A stretch of 64,000 nucleotides of DNA from Sycon ciliatum. Taxonomy: Eukaryota > Porifera > Calcarea > Leucosolenida > Sycettidae. Numbering within the stretch: position 1 is the first letter of the stretch; every line of letters begins with the position of its first letter. Made by a program: the position numbers and the translations under genes. The stretch spans positions 9,921,630-9,985,629 of the forward strand of contig NC_088655.1 of assembly GCF_964019385.1 (NCBI RefSeq), read 5' to 3'. The notes under the pieces are model-generated. The model was not told where the DNA came from. It saw nothing but the letters and a program-made list of their open reading frames with translations, and searched no databases. Shown here in pieces: positions 10,568 through 38,856 of this stretch.

Positions 10568-12957
10568 TCACTGGATAGTTTAGTCTGTTTGGTTTACGAA
10601 TTCAAAAAAGGAAGACAAAATAACAAAACTAAAAACACGAGCGTCGCATGGACCGAATCTGATGAGCAGCAGCACGTCACACCCGCATACCAAGTTTAGT
10701 AATAGTAGTATAGTATTTATTCATATTTCTCTAGGGCTTAGTGGGTAAATCTCTGCATCCAGAACAGTTCATATAGGAATGCAATAACACACGCACAATG
10801 TCCACTATGTCACAGGTAGAGAGAGAAGTGTTTGCAGCTTGCTGGTAGACGTTCAGCCGTGCATGCATTGGCAAATGGCTAGAGCAGACGGCCCGCTGCC
10901 CTTAATGTAAGGCACACACGCAAGCGTCAGAGCTACAGCAGCCGAACAGCATAGTTTATGGATTCATGAAAGACTGCACCATACACTGCGCCAGCTCTGG
11001 TAGGGTGCCCTATTTGAGCATCGTCACTGGTCGGTGACGTTTTGCAGGCCTCACCATCAAAGATGCGAGGTGATGCTGCTGATCGACTTGCTGGCATGAT
11101 AGTCACAAGCATAACTAACGGAGGATGGCTGGAAGTCGAAACCAGCTGTAGATGTAGATTCCAGGTATACAAGAGAATTACTGACGCCAGCACTTTATCC
11201 GATGCCCCATCAGTGTCAACTGTACGCCGATGGTCACAGGACCGTGACAGCCTTTCGATCGGTCTACGGTCGGGAGACGGGGCTGCAAGCCCAAAGCAGC
11301 GGGTATATAGTGTTCGTCACCAGCTGAGCAAGAGAGCTTGCTGAGAGATTTAGGTGTGCACTGTTCAGCAACCAGTCCCAACATAGGTTTGTCCATGAAG
11401 GCTGGTGATCCTCAGCTATCATACAACAAATTCCTACTCACTGCGCATATGCGCATATGGCTTGTGAAACAGCAGCAGAAACTGCACTGCCTTGACAAAC
11501 GCACCAGTTACCATGATGGAGCAGATATGCCAACACCGAATCTCCAACCGCTAGTACAAGTAGCTCTTCACTAAATCATGCCTAGTGCCTGCTGGCAGTG
11601 ATATTTTCAGCAAGAGCGCTGCAGTTACTGCTGAGGAGATAATATTGCGTCCTTGAAGTCGAAGGCGCTCATCAAAGATTTCTTGCCATCAATTCTTGGC
11701 CTTATGCAGGCACGAGGTGGTCTCCCGTGGCATTGGCCATATTACCCCGAGCTGCACTTGCTCGAGGAGCACGTTGTTTCGCTCATGGAAGTCCTTCGTG
11801 TTGGACTGAGTAGGCTTGCTGAGAGAACAGAGCGCTGAATCCATCCACGTCCACAACTACGAATAATTTACAAAAACATTCCTACTGCAGATCAGCACTT
11901 GAAAACGGCGATGCAGATCAGCGACGTTGGGCTTCTCCATTCAAAAGGAGAGCCTTCCTAACGAAGCAATTCTCATGTGACACTACATAGTCTCTCAAGC
12001 ACTCTAGTTCAGGTCTTCTTCTCTCCACTCCATTATCATTTCGATCTTCGCTCGGTCGACGTGATGGTAGTAGCTATGTAAAAATAATTATGATGGATTT
12101 CTCCCGATCCTCGTCGCGGCTAAAATTTGTTCGGTGTTTGTCTAAATTCTCAAACTGACAGGGTTTACAAGAGAAATGTACCTAATTTTGTGCGATTGAT
12201 GCAAATAAATCGGAATATGTCCGACTTCATAAATCCGTGCGGTAAACCGCATGAAAGGACGCCATGTCGTTAGTTGGTGCACATGAAGTCACCGTGAGAT
12301 ACACTGTAATGTTGCTTGTACAATCATGCATTATTGTTAGAACTTGATGATAACAAGGCTTATTATCTAATACTGTACAAGCAGAAATATTCGTCTGGAA
12401 TTTAATTTCGTCTTTTTCGTCCAACGAGCTGTTGGACTAAATTAAATGCTGGACTAATTTTAATTTGTCCAGCTTTTCAACACACTCTTATGATCCATGG
12501 ACGAAATTTACAACCGGACGAACTCCCTTTCTTTGGAGTTGGACGAAAATATTGACCGACAAAATTTTCTGCTTATACAGTACTAGTTTTGAACTAGCAT
12601 TGGGTTATATAAAATCATGCACATGTACCAGCGCACATTTTACCCCGGTGCTGCAGTGGGTACAATCATGTAGTACAGTAGCAAGTATTATGCCAATTTT
12701 AACCAACAATCATTGAACATGATTCTTTTAGTTATATTCATTGCATTAGTAAGATTATTGTCTCCACGTCGCCTTTTTACATATTCTAAAGGATCTTACT
12801 CATTCTACATCAACCGCCAAGGGGGGAGGGAATCCACCATCAATGATCAAAAGTTCAAAACTTGCTCTCCGGCATGCAATGGCGGTGGGCGCATAGACCA
12901 CGCCTATTGGAATTATCTGGCTGGCATAGGTAGCAGCAAAACATGTAGATAACCCCC
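10568..12957. other. Gene-poor stretch
   Basis: Only short open frames of up to 100 aa without domains. A/T-rich from about 12060 to 12800, with loose inverted repeats around TCCAAC/GTTGGAC motifs at 12420-12545. Nothing else can be supported. Confidence 0.5.
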
Positions 12958-13075
12958 AGCAGGGGTTATGTAGATATACATGTACACACTTGGTACTGGC
13001 AATGGTAGTAGCTAGCAGGGGTTATGTAGATCTACATGTACGTACACCTGGCACAGGCAATGGTAGTGGCTAGCA
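12958..13075. repeat. Two-copy tandem repeat, ~58-bp unit
   Basis: The unit runs AGCAGGGGTTATGTAGAT, then TACATGTAC, an ACxTGGxAC segment and GGCAATGGTAGT. It is present at about 12958-13014 and 13015-13072 with a few mismatches, and a third partial copy starts AGCAGGG near 13072. Confidence 0.75.
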
Positions 13076-13154
13076 GGGCTAGGGGCACCTCGAGATCGCC
13101 TGCCCTTCTGCCGAGGCATACAAGCTAGGCCGGGCAGCGGGAGGTGTACCGAAT

Positions 13155-13187
13155 ACTAATTTGTGGGTGTGGGTGTGTGTGTGTGTG

Positions 13188-13242
<55 letters not shown>
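13155..13242. repeat. (TG)n then (GA)n compound microsatellite
   Basis: A short GTGTGTGTG tract at about 13160-13178 runs into about 57 bp of GA repeats. It lies downstream (3') of the minus-strand non-LTR retrotransposon. Confidence 0.9.
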
Positions 13243-13245
<3 letters not shown>

Positions 13246-13438
13246 ATGCCGCAATGCGCCCACACACCACACACTGCCAACACAAGGATAACAAGTCCAG
13301 TTGTTCTGCCAAGAAGTTAATGTGAGGAAAGCAAGAAACTAATAATATTGATGACGACTGATAGATCGCAAGAAGTAATAAAGAAAGATACAGGTTCAAA
13401 AATAAAATAGAAAAATAATTGAGAGTAATCAAAGAGCA

Positions 13439-16400
13439 TGCACACACACACACACACCTGTTCCTGTTCCTGTTCCTGTTCAGCACTGCCACAAGGGCCA
13501 CGTGGCTCTCCTTAAGAGAGAACCGGGGAGGAGGGAGGCCGCTGGCATCTGTGTCGGGTGAGGTCGCTCCCGCGGCGAAAACGGCGGCCACAGCCGGGGC
13601 AGGACCATTCAAATGTCAATCGTGTTGCTGCAGTCGGGCGATGCGTACTACGGTGGCATTTGTGTCGTGATCTGTCAGACGGTCTGGCGAAACAGCGGTC
13701 ACATGTGGGGCAGTGAGCTGCGCAACAGTCCCTTGCAATAGCTTGGGGATGGTCTTCACGGGGCTGAGGATCATGGGGTGTGCATTTATGCCGCGATAGC
13801 CCACCACGGCTGCGTAGCCACCGTTGACATTGGGGACATTGCACTGCACCGCGCTGCTCTGCTATGGGCTTGGCCCTTTCATCCAAGCACTTGTGACGGC
13901 GCTTGTCCGAAGGCCTGCTAAATACGCGTCGGCAGACAAGACATTGCACATTACGCACTGGTGACGAAGCTGGTTCCAGCTCACGGTAGATGTTCCTCCA
14001 CCCTGGTCGTGACTGGGTATCTTCTGGCCAAGAGTCCTGTACGTCACATCGCTGTAGATCCGGACTCAGAGCGTCTCGCCAGCGCTTTCGTGGGCCGCAT
14101 GCAGGTCGGGTCTCCGGTCGGCAGCCGAACAGAACAACCCGGGGTGTCCGTTCCATACCCATGCGCATAACGTGGCCAAACCATTCCAAACGGCGTTGCA
14201 CAATCCGGTCCTTGATGGGCAGGGGTCTGGCATCATTCCACTGCTCCAGGATGGTGGTGTTGCTGATGTGGAAGTCCCAGACGTCAGAGCGTGACACACC
14301 CATGATGGTGCGGAGGCATCTCATGTAAAAAGATGACAGCTTGGCAATATCGGCTTGGAGTGGTACCCAGCACTCAGACGCATACAGCAGCAAGCTCAGC
14401 ACACACGCCTCAAACACTGTTCGCTTGGTGGCCAGCGTTAGATTGTTATCCCGAAACACTGGGCGACTCAGAACGCCAAAGGCACGTGATGCAGCAGCTA
14501 TCCTGGACCCGATATCCCGGGAGCAGCGGCCATCAGCGTGGATATTAGTTCCGAGGTAGCGAAACTCAGAGACCACCTCCACCGCATGGCCATTCAACAT
14601 CAGCGGGCGCACATCCTCTTCAGTAACATGATGACCGGTGACCATGAGCTTGGTTTTCTCTAGGTTAACTTTGAGACCGAATGCACCTGCCACCTCAACA
14701 AATGCCGTTAGGCAAGTCTCTATTGCCTCCCGACGCGTGGCCATCAGGGCAGAGTCATCTGCAAATTGGCAGTCAAGGATGGAACGTCTAGTGTCTGTGC
14801 GGTGTCGTCGGAAGAACAGACGTTGCCTTGCACTAGTATGAATCGGAACACCAGCTCCGGGGATATCTGCGACGCGGGCATACCACCGTTGGAAGACTGC
14901 CCACATGAAGATGTTAAATAATGTGGGAGCCATGGAGCAACCTTGACGGAGGCCATTCCTCACAGCAAATGGATCGAGTCTATCACCATCAACGCAAATT
15001 GTAGCCTGCATAGAGGTGTGGAAGGACTGAACAATGGATAGGAGACGGGGAGGAACACCAGCTTTCTCCAGTACGCGCCACAGGCAATCCCGACTGACAG
15101 AGTCATAAGCCTTGCGGAGGTCGATGAACAGGAGGAAAGCTTTCCCTCGATGTTCAAATGCCTTCTCCACCATCTGGCGGACCACAAATATCATATCCGT
15201 ACAGGATCGCCCTCGTCGAAAACCACACTGAGTGTCTGGTAAGAAGGACTCAGCCATAGATTGCAGGCGAGTCTGCACAATGCGGGCAAGTACTTTACCG
15301 GCAACATCCAAGAGGGAAATGCCTCGCCAATTATCGCAGCGACTCAGGTCGCCTTTCTTGGGAATGGGTATAAGATTACAGTCGACCCATTCCTGCGGTA
15401 CTGTGCCATCATTCCAGACGCGATGGAGGAGTTCCAACAGAGACTCACTGAACCTCTGGCCACTGTACTTGATCATCTCCGGTAGGATGCCTGACTCACC
15501 GGCCGCCTTTCCATTGCGTAGTTTGCTTATAGCTCGCTGTAGCTCCTCAGCAGTTGGCAGGTCATCGAGCTCTGGGACTGGATCCCTGGCCTCTAGCTGA
15601 TCAATCTCCTCTGGGTCAAACACGGACGCGACATTAAGTATGTTGGCAAAGTGCCGTCGCCACTGCGTACCCTGCTCTGCTCGAGACTTGCATATGTTGT
15701 TGTTCAGATCACGTATAGGCACAGTTGCCTTACTGCGCAAGCCTTGCCGTGCGGCCTGCATATCGTGAATACAAGACCATACGTGGGCTGAGCTGAAACG
15801 TGACTGTTCCAACTCCGCTGCCTTGGCCACGAACCAGTCATTTTTCGCCCTTCGCACAGCGGCGCGGGCCTCTCCTCGAGCCCTCCGGAATTCTACCAGT
15901 ACTGGATTGTTGGACTGGCCAGTCTTGATCCATCGGGAGTACAACTCGTTCCGTCTGGCAAGTAGAGGCTGGATGATTTCCCGGCTGTCCACGTACCAGT
16001 CTGGTTGCCTGCGTTTGCTACGGCCGAGGACATCCCCTGCCGCTTCAGTAAGCGTGTCACGGAGAACATGCCAATGCTCCCCAGTAGTGGTGATGGGTGA
16101 TGATAACTTCCCATTCAATACTGTCTCCGTCTTGGTCTGATATTCCCGGATCAACTCGCAGTCTACGTTTCTTCCCCGAGCCAGTGTATCACGGAACTTG
16201 GAGACATCAAACCTCGGCACTCCATGTTTAGTTGGTCTACGGTGCCTTTGAATAAAACCGATCCGGTAGCGCATGGCGACCATTGCGTGGTCCGTACCAC
16301 ACTCAGCACTGTGTATAACCTGTGAGTCCAAACATCGTCGCCAGTGATTTCTTGGAATAATGACGTAGTCAATGCAATGCTGTGTTTTGGTGCGGGGGTG

Positions 16401-17156
16401 TTGCCAAGTCCATCGTGTGTCGTATTCTTTCTGGAACCAAGTATTACAAATCATTGCCTCATTTGTGAGCAAGAAACTCATCAGCTCCTGTCCAGAAGAA
16501 TTTGCCACTCCATGTCCAAACGGGCCACGCACGTAACTCCAGTCATCGTCAGCATGTAAACGTGTACCCACACGCGCGTTGAAATCTCCCAGTAGGATGT
16601 ACTGTTCAGTTGCTGGGACGCCAGTGATAGCTTGTTGAAGGGCGCCATAGAAGGACTCCTTCAGGGTCTTCGAGCTACTGAAAGTTGGAGCATACGCACT
16701 CATCACTGTCACCCAGACGCTGTCACCGTCCCGGAGAGTAAATAGTAGTCGAGCTGACACCAAACGTGATCCGTGGGCTGTCCATTGACAGCCGCCAGCA
16801 CGCCACGCTTCGATCGCGTCGCCGTTCAAAACAATACAAACACCTTCGCCACGACGGAAAGAAATTTCGCCAGTATTATTGTCATCGCGAGGGACTGGTC
16901 GTCCTGAGGCCAGCACAACAGCTCCCTCGACTGGATATACACCCTCGCCAAACCAGTGAGTCTCCTGTAGGCCAGCGACATCAACTCTCAAACGTAATAA
17001 TTGCTGTTGACAAATTTGAATTTTCTTGTCCTCCACAACACGATGGGAAACAGCTCCAGTCTCGACAGGGCCGTCGCTCTCCACCAAGGAGCGGACATTC
17101 CAGGACACAATGCTCAACTTCCTCTCTCCTCCTCTCCGGTTTCTACGTGCCAACAT
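13439..17156 (-). mobile_element. Non-LTR retrotransposon (APE-type endonuclease LINE) with intact ORF
   Basis: The element is read on the minus strand. Its 3' end comes about 30 nt after the stop at 13512, where four copies of the hexamer GAACAG (13459-13482 as CTGTTC on plus) lead into a (TG)n tract. A hexamer tail instead of poly-A is typical of several LINE clades. The 5' end is not defined. A GC hairpin at 17286-17313 and a (CA)n tract at 17382 lie upstream. No target duplication was found. The intact 1214-codon ORF suggests recent activity. Confidence 0.8.
13512..17156 (-). CDS. LINE polyprotein: endonuclease, reverse transcriptase, C-terminal zinc fingers
   Basis: 1214 aa without interruption. 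Residues about 12-290 are an exonuclease-endonuclease-phosphatase domain (IVSWNVRSL, AGLQETHWFG, LLGDFNARVG, CIDYVII, GTDHAMVAM). Residues about 540-830 are the reverse transcriptase (GKAAGESGILPEMIKY, NWRGISLLDVAGKVLARI, FLLFIDLRKAYDSV, GLRQGCSMAPTLFNIFM, and the catalytic FADD near 796). A thumb region with FRYLGTNI follows. Residues about 1070-1208 hold four fingers of the form C-x2-C-x12-H-x-C (CLVC ... RRHKC, CPQC ... SRHKC, CPTC ... SRHKC, CPGC ... TRHRC), probably for RNA or DNA binding in target-primed reverse transcription. The layout suits the RTE/Jockey-side of APE-type LINEs; the clade cannot be fixed by eye. The first Met (17156) is taken as the start. Confidence 0.85.
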   Translation of the reverse strand: MLARRNRRGGERKLSIVSWNVRSLVESDGPVETGAVSHRVVEDKKIQICQQQLLRLRVDVAGLQETHWFGEGVYPVEGAVVLASGRPVPRDDNNTGEISFRRGEGVCIVLNGDAIEAWRAGGCQWTAHGSRLVSARLLFTLRDGDSVWVTVMSAYAPTFSSSKTLKESFYGALQQAITGVPATEQYILLGDFNARVGTRLHADDDWSYVRGPFGHGVANSSGQELMSFLLTNEAMICNTWFQKEYDTRWTWQHPRTKTQHCIDYVIIPRNHWRRCLDSQVIHSAECGTDHAMVAMRYRIGFIQRHRRPTKHGVPRFDVSKFRDTLARGRNVDCELIREYQTKTETVLNGKLSSPITTTGEHWHVLRDTLTEAAGDVLGRSKRRQPDWYVDSREIIQPLLARRNELYSRWIKTGQSNNPVLVEFRRARGEARAAVRRAKNDWFVAKAAELEQSRFSSAHVWSCIHDMQAARQGLRSKATVPIRDLNNNICKSRAEQGTQWRRHFANILNVASVFDPEEIDQLEARDPVPELDDLPTAEELQRAISKLRNGKAAGESGILPEMIKYSGQRFSESLLELLHRVWNDGTVPQEWVDCNLIPIPKKGDLSRCDNWRGISLLDVAGKVLARIVQTRLQSMAESFLPDTQCGFRRGRSCTDMIFVVRQMVEKAFEHRGKAFLLFIDLRKAYDSVSRDCLWRVLEKAGVPPRLLSIVQSFHTSMQATICVDGDRLDPFAVRNGLRQGCSMAPTLFNIFMWAVFQRWYARVADIPGAGVPIHTSARQRLFFRRHRTDTRRSILDCQFADDSALMATRREAIETCLTAFVEVAGAFGLKVNLEKTKLMVTGHHVTEEDVRPLMLNGHAVEVVSEFRYLGTNIHADGRCSRDIGSRIAAASRAFGVLSRPVFRDNNLTLATKRTVFEACVLSLLLYASECWVPLQADIAKLSSFYMRCLRTIMGVSRSDVWDFHISNTTILEQWNDARPLPIKDRIVQRRLEWFGHVMRMGMERTPRVVLFGCRPETRPACGPRKRWRDALSPDLQRCDVQDSWPEDTQSRPGWRNIYRELEPASSPVRNVQCLVCRRVFSRPSDKRRHKCLDERAKPIAEQRGAVQCPQCQRWLRSRGGLSRHKCTPHDPQPREDHPQAIARDCCAAHCPTCDRCFARPSDRSRHKCHRSTHRPTAATRLTFEWSCPGCGRRFRRGSDLTRHRCQRPPSSPVLS

Positions 17157-17285
17157 TTTTCCCGTTCGTCGTTTGGCAAGAACTGACGGCGGCTTCTACG
17201 ACGAGAACAGTGTGGAGTGACGGCATCAAACGCACGTCCTGAAGCCCACACTGTTATACCTCGACGTAGGGGACTAGGGAAACTT

Positions 17286-17313
17286 CCTAGGGCGGCCTTT
17301 GGGCCGCCCTAGG
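17286..17313. repeat. GC-rich perfect hairpin, 12-bp stem
   Basis: CCTAGGGCGGCC and its exact complement are separated by a TTTG tetraloop. It lies 130 bp upstream of the LINE start codon, so it could be a 5'-UTR structure of that element or a terminator-like fold. The role is unknown. Confidence 0.8.
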
Positions 17314-17380
17314 GCTGGTATAAACTCTTTGGAGATTCAGAAACAGGAGCTCAAAAAATTCAAACTGTCTTCCACTGGAA

Positions 17381-17381
<1 letters not shown>

Positions 17382-17426
<45 letters not shown>

Positions 17427-17470
17427 CACCACACACGCACGCACACACACCACACACACGCGTGCACACG
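17382..17470. repeat. (CA)n microsatellite
   Basis: CA repeats with ACACGC and ACCACA interruptions. Confidence 0.9.
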
Positions 17471-17741
17471 GGCGTAGGAGCCAAAGACGTGAGTAATTAA
17501 TTCACCCGTCAACAAAGTTGACTAGCTAGTCGGTGTCGGTAAAAGAAGAAAAAAATACCCCGCCACAGTCCCACCTTTCGTGGGCGCAGTGTTAGGGTAA
17601 TAGGCAAAGCAGTGACTAAAAAGAAGAAAAAACCCGTCAGACCTAACCACGGGTCTAGATCAAAAGCTGTTCATTCATTCAAATCACTTCCACAGTGAAA
17701 CCGGGAGCAGTAGTAGTCGTTGGGGAGGTAGGTTTGAACAT

Positions 17742-18067
17742 CGCCGTGACAATGATGTCACAGTGCACATCGCTATGGCAACGATGATGTCACAGTGACC
17801 ATCGCCATGACAATGATGATGTCACACTGACCATCGCTATGACAATGATGTCACAGTGAACATCGCTATGGCAATGGTGCTTGCACAGTGAACATCACTA
17901 TGACAATGAGTACATGTATGTCACAATGCACATCGCTATGGCAACGATGATGTCACAGTGACCATCACCATGACAATGATGATGTCACAGTGCACATCGC
18001 TATGGCAATGGTGCTGGCAAAGCGAACATCACTATGACAACGAGTATGTCACAGTGAACATCGCTAT
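17742..18067. repeat. ~34-bp minisatellite (CATCGCTATGGCAATGATG family)
   Basis: About ten degenerate units built from GATGTCACAGTG, then ACCATCGC or ACATCGC, then TATGACAATGATG. Unit length varies from 30 to 38 bp. The open frame at 17958-18197 is a by-product. Confidence 0.85.
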
Positions 18068-18289
18068 GTTGACAATGCTGGTACGGGCAAGCAGGTCCAC
18101 GTGCGTAAAAAAGAATGAAATTACGAAATCAAGTAGTTATCGGACAGCCAGGCTGACTTTGGTATCGATTAGCCAGCCGCCTGCAGCAGAGTATTAGAAG
18201 CTAAAAGCTACAGTGTACATACAACGTATATAAAGCCATTGGGCAGGCATGTCTAGCGCTGTGCGCAGCAGTCGAAAGCACGCAAGCCG

Positions 18290-18322
18290 CGGGAGGGAGG
18301 GAGGGAGGGGGGGGGGGCATTG
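18290..18322. repeat. (GGGA)n and poly-G tract
   Basis: Four GGGA repeats run into a run of about 10 G. Confidence 0.85.
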
Positions 18323-18361
18323 GAAAGAACTACACAGTACATACAGGTGGTAATCAACAGC

Positions 18362-18622
18362 AATCCACAGTGTGTAGAGGTGGCATGCTCCACTGCATAG
18401 CAGCAATCCACAGTGTGTAGAGGTAGCATGCTCCACTGCATAGCAATCCACCGTGCGTACAGGTATACAGGTGGATACGACCCCACCAGGAAAGGCGCAT
18501 CCGGCCACCACGCTATGTGGCCCGCAAGTGCTATTGGAGAATGATAGGCATTTGTCAATGTACGCATGCAGACGAGTGTGACATGGCATTTGTCAATGTA
18601 CGCACGCAGACGAGTGTGACAT
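18362..18622. repeat. Two local tandem duplications
   Basis: At 18362-18465 a ~51-bp unit (CAATCCACAGTGTGTAGAGG ... CTCCACTGCATAGCA) occurs about twice plus a partial third. At 18548-18622 a ~38-bp unit (GGCATTTGTCAATGTACGCA ... GAGTGTGACAT) occurs twice with one mismatch. Confidence 0.8.
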
Positions 18623-18749
18623 TGCTGCGAAGGGATTTAACTTGCCTGACGGCGAGTCGTGAAGGTCAAACAGGACACACGCAGTTGAGCATCACCGCAG
18701 GGGACAGCACTCGTAATATGAAAACAGCACGCCGAGAAAACAGAGCGGG

Positions 18750-18751
<2 letters not shown>

Positions 18752-18815
<64 letters not shown>

Positions 18816-19041
18816 CGAGAGAGAGCGAGAGCGAGAGAGCGAGAGAGAGAGAGAGAGAGAGAGAGTGAGAGAGAGAGAGTGAGAGTGAGTGAGAGAGTGA
18901 GTGAGAGAGAGAAAGTGTGTGTGTGTGTGTGTATGTGTGCAAGATCTGGAACGCCACTTGGAGCATTGCCTTCCTCCCCCCTAACCTCTCTGACAGTACC
19001 TCCCTTTGGGGAGCGGCGTGGCCATCTCTGGCAGCTGTCAA

Positions 19042-19139
<98 letters not shown>

Positions 19140-19200
19140 TGTATGTATGTATGTATGTATGTGTGTGTGTGTGTGTGTTTGTGAGAGAGAGAGAGAGAGA
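18752..19200. repeat. Compound (GA)n, (TG)n, (TAG)n, (GTAT)n microsatellites
   Basis: GA repeats run from 18752 to about 18915, TG from 18916 to 18938, a unique stretch to about 19040, about 33 TAG units from 19041 to 19139, GTAT units to about 19162, then TG and GA. Long open frames across this block (up to 291 aa) are repeat translation, not genes. The block lies 3' of the RABGAP1-like gene. Confidence 0.95.
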
Positions 19201-19415
19201 GCCGTGACGAAACTTGAAGTGACAGTGCTTGGACACAGTTGTGCTGGTCGTCGAGGGTCTCGACACGGAGAAACTGATAACCTGGCACCAAACAATCCTG
19301 TTAGCAGCGGGGAATTGCCGTGACTTTACCAGCTGCACAAACACACTGGAGTGGACGAACAACAACATGCCGCTCAAGGCAGAAGATAAGCCGAGGTGCT
19401 CATGACGTCCTGCTG

Positions 19416-36929
<17,514 letters not shown>

Positions 36930-37135
36930 CTCTGTTACATGCACACACACATACGTACACACACACATGTCAGAGAATAATTTAACCGGCATCGCATCGC
37001 AGTTTGCTACGCAATTCTTCTGAGGTGCTAAGCAACTTCAGAAATGCGTCGCAGAAAACTGCGATACATATTGTGCTTTCACTGTACCCTAATCATGCAC
37101 AGTGTACATGCCAGGTGTATATCTTAGGGATGAAA

Positions 37136-37335
37136 NNNNNNNNNNNNNNNNNNNNNNNNNNNNNNNNNNNNNNNNNNNNNNNNNNNNNNNNNNNNNNNNN
37201 NNNNNNNNNNNNNNNNNNNNNNNNNNNNNNNNNNNNNNNNNNNNNNNNNNNNNNNNNNNNNNNNNNNNNNNNNNNNNNNNNNNNNNNNNNNNNNNNNNNN
37301 NNNNNNNNNNNNNNNNNNNNNNNNNNNNNNNNNNN
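37136..37335. other. Assembly gap of 200 N
   Basis: The sequence is unknown here. It lies where 5' exons of the RABGAP1-like gene would be expected. Confidence 1.
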
Positions 37336-37439
37336 CGTGTGGACTGCCAATGGTGCTGCTGTCGTCAATGCCTCCTCCGGTCATCTTCAGAGCCTTCGAG
37401 CCACTAAACCGTCCGATAAATTCTATCCTCTTTGCGGCT
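37336..37439 (-). CDS. Possible further 5' exon of the RABGAP1-like gene
   Basis: On the minus strand an acceptor-like CATGTTACTTACAG is followed by an open segment reading KRIEFIGRFSGSKAL and GGGIDDSSTIGSPH into the gap. I do not recognise the peptide in the human homologue, so it could be a divergent linker exon or chance. Confidence 0.3.
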
Positions 37440-38850
37440 GTAAGTAACATGTGCTCATGCAGTGCGTCATGGTCTGCAGTAAGAAACACATTCTGCATTG
37501 AATGGCCACTCAGTCACAAACATGTACCGTACTTTACCGTTTTAAGTCGACCCCGGTTATAAGTCGCCCTCCAAACTCGGGGCCTCGGTTTACCGGTTTA
37601 AGGGCAGTTACACCCCGGTTGCAAGTCGACAACCCCTTTTTAGGTCAATAAAAGGTCGATTTACTGTAAATCGTAAGGAAAAAATTGGAGGTGCATCCAA
37701 TTTCGAAAGAAAAGGTGTCAGCACCGACGCAATCCACACAGTCAAGTAAGCCAATTTGTTAACCGGACGTTTTTGTTCCCTTCTCATCATGGGTAAGTCA
37801 CAGGGAATAATGGAAAAATGTCAAAATACAGCAATTTATAGAGCTACAGCAAACGCATAGATCGATAACCTCATTCTGTACGTGTGGGGAAAAATTTCAT
37901 TCAGCAGAACAGGTCAAACACAGGTGTAAATCAATAAAATGTGATACTTGGTGTGTGGTAAACATTCATGCATTACACCGTGCAATACATGTATACTCCG
38001 TCGCGGACAGCTGGCCAGCAGCCGCCGCGGTGACTTCAACAAGGGGAGAGAGACCTGGTTTGTTTGTATTTCGCTCGCCATATAAAGATATCTGACAAGA
38101 AGAAGAAACTACCGAGAGATAGGACACGAACCACTAAAACGGAATGCTCCGAAAATGCTTCGCTCGCGCACGCGCGCCCGCCGGCATACGCATGCCGTGC
38201 CAGCGTGCTGTGTGCAACACTGAAAAACCAAAAAATAGATTCATGGATTGTGATGCGTGCAAAAGCCAGCCAGTTTGAGACGGGCATCGTAGCGATCGTG
38301 TATCCACGCTATGATGGCGGGCTGCCTGGAGCACTGCCAGTGCAGCATGCGAAAAAGGAAAATAAACAAATCAGAAAATGAAGTTCAAATAAATTGACCA
38401 TTCGATCGAAGAGATCAAGTTGCAACCATGAAATTCATTTCAGAACAAGATAGGCAGAGCGAAGCTAGTTATGTGTCAAGCTATCTTGCTACAGATAATT
38501 ACTACACCTATAACTTAGCTATGGGCAGCGGACCTGGACCCTATCGCTCCTGGGATATACCTTAGGTAAGAGTGCGACGTAAACACGAATAATTATTGTA
38601 AATGCTGTAAAATTGACTCGTAACATGTATTCAATCTCCCACAAATTCACAGTCATTCGCACATAGTGCGACACAGTGCATTTAAACTCACGGCTATTTT
38701 CCGCCTGGCCTGGTGTTCCGAGGCCTAGACTTTGTTGCCGCTGAAAAAATGTCGGTTGGGAAGTTTCAGTGTGATAGTGTTAGTAGGGAGCAGCAGTACA
38801 GGCTGGGATTATCATGTGGCCGAAATGTGTTTAGCCCCTCAAAGACTGAA
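37440..38850. other. Intergenic stretch without assigned genes
   Basis: 37530-37680 holds repeated AAGTCGACC/ACCCCGGTT words ending in a TTTACTGTAAA palindrome, which may be an eroded MITE. The rest (37700-38850) shows no recognisable feature. Confidence 0.4.
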
Positions 38851-38856
38851 ACTTAA

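Noticed and set aside
37530..37680. MITE with TACCGTA-type ends
   Set aside because: Internal words recur, but no convincing pair of terminal repeats or target duplication could be placed.
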